Source: Filomicrobium sp. (GTDB lineage Bacteria > Pseudomonadota > Alphaproteobacteria > Rhizobiales > Hyphomicrobiaceae). From it: a stretch of DNA of 6,049 bases. Of the stretch, positions 5,469 through 6,049 are shown one piece after another (position 1 is the first letter of the stretch; each line of letters begins with the position of its first letter). The position numbers and the translations under genes are program-made. The notes under the pieces were generated by a model, which was not told the DNA's origin, ran no database searches, and worked only from the letters and a program-made list of their open reading frames with translations. The stretch spans positions 1 through 6,049 of the forward strand of contig JAUWFF010000091.1 in assembly GCA_030607105.1 (NCBI GenBank), in the 5' to 3' direction.

Positions 5469-6011
5469 ATGACGCCACCAAGTCCTGGCGCCAGACGCCT
5501 GAGCACACCAGGAGTCCTCGCCGTCGCAATCATCATTCTTTGCGGTGCCGCCCTGGCCGGCGATATGTCCGCGAAACAGGCGTCTCTTCATTCCTGGCTG
5601 CGTGGTTACGACGCCATCGTCGCAGTCACCAACGACTTGCTGACGTGATTGATGCACGATCTGCAGCAAAAGCGGTTCGTGAAAAACCGCGGCAGTGATG
5701 GGTTGGCCAGGGAATAACAGCTGCTTGTCGATTACATTTTGGCCAACTCCGGCGGGCCTTTGCACTACGTCAGCCGCGATATGTCGCAATAGCATCTCGG
5801 CATGAAGATCTCCGAGCAGTATTGGGAAATTTTCTCCAATCACCTCAAAGCGACGCTCTCAAACTTCAATCTGCCCGACCAAGAATACGAGGAGACCGTT
5901 GCATTCATCGAGAGTGCAAAGAAGGATATCGTGGAGTGGCCAGACGACCTAACGGGGAGGCGAGATCAACAGCCGGTCTGCGTGTACCGGCGGTATGCAT
6001 TAGATCGATGA
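5469..6011 (+). pseudogene. Secreted group I truncated haemoglobin, broken by three in-frame stops
   Basis: One frame from the ATG at 5469 to the TGA at 6009-6011 (180 codons) reads as a truncated haemoglobin, interrupted only by TGA at codon 60 (5646-5648), TAA at codon 83 (5715-5717) and TAG at codon 108 (5790-5792). Codons 14-31 give a signal peptide ('LAVAIIILCGAALA'). The globin follows: 'RGYDAIVAVTNDLLT*LMHD', then 'RFVKNRGSDGLARE*QLLVDY', 'ANSGGPLHYVSRDMSQ*H' and 'LGMKISEQYWEIFSNHLKATL', with a last helix ending 'AKKDIVEW'. The His after the third stop (codon 109) matches the proximal haem ligand F8. The first stop sits where the family has a conserved Arg (CGA to TGA is one transition) and the second where Lys is usual. 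Other conserved sites are also changed: 'LRGYDAI' for 'LGGYDAI', and 'RFVKN' for 'RFWxx'. No frameshift is needed. A weak AGAAG lies 7 bases before the ATG. Residues after 'DIVEW' are an unusual tail. An intact restart at 5802 would give only the last helices and cannot bind haem normally. Confidence 0.85.
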
Positions 6012-6049
6012 AACAGCACACCTCTGTGACGTGGCAACTCCCGTTCTGC

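Noticed and set aside
5646..5792. Stop-codon recoding (selenocysteine or pyrrolysine) in the haemoglobin frame
   Set aside because: Three different stops each occur once, at positions where relatives have ordinary residues (Arg, Lys, a small polar residue), and no SECIS-like hairpin was evident. Decay is simpler.
5466..5843. 125-codon open frame on the - strand over the haemoglobin region
   Set aside because: It is antisense to a reading frame with clear globin and signal-peptide sequence; openness on this strand is a by-product of that coding history.
1..6049. Novel defence, toxin-antitoxin or mobile-element cassette
   Set aside because: No integrase, transposase, terminal inverted repeats, reverse transcriptase, nuclease or repeat array was found; every intact gene belongs to a familiar chromosomal family.

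Overview
The window looks like chromosomal DNA from an alphaproteobacterium, probably order Hyphomicrobiales. This rests on the secreted extensin-like (M15-type) protein, the LdtR-type MarR regulator next to an L,D-transpeptidase, and the moderately high G+C of the coding parts. The genus cannot be fixed from the sequence alone. Mobile elements, CRISPR arrays, tRNA and rRNA genes were looked for and not seen.

Layout, left to right. (1) Bases 1-219, + strand: the last 72 codons of a metallo-beta-lactamase-fold hydrolase that begins outside the window. (2) Bases 84-1424, - strand: a secreted extensin-like_C protein convergent with (1). The two reading frames overlap tail to tail by 136 bases, and the last ~41 residues of the extensin protein are essentially antisense of the hydrolase gene. 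(3) Bases 1425-1780: a divergent intergenic region with small repeats and dyads. (4) Bases 1781-2869, + strand: a complete crotonase-superfamily 3-hydroxyisobutyryl-CoA hydrolase of valine breakdown. (5) Bases 2870-3228: a markedly AT-rich gap that ends in a strong dyad just ahead of the next gene's ribosome binding site. (6) Bases 3229-3738, + strand: a MarR-family regulator of the LdtR type, followed by a clear hairpin terminator. (7) Bases 3739-4023: a leader or promoter region. (8) About 4024-5313, + strand: an exported L,D-transpeptidase with a peptidoglycan-binding domain and a YkuD catalytic domain, followed by a hairpin terminator. (9) Bases 5469-6011, + strand: a group I truncated haemoglobin gene with a signal peptide, broken by three different in-frame stop codons (TGA, TAA, TAG) and no frameshift.

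How they fit together: the regulator and the L,D-transpeptidase match the known ldtR-ldtP pairing, in which LdtR controls a peptidoglycan cross-linking enzyme. The extensin-like protein is also a likely envelope enzyme, so much of the window concerns the cell wall. The acyl-CoA hydrolase and the MBL hydrolase look like independent housekeeping genes. I see no undescribed multi-gene system. The most notable observations are the decayed secreted haemoglobin, the overlapping convergent gene ends, and the candidate LdtR operator.
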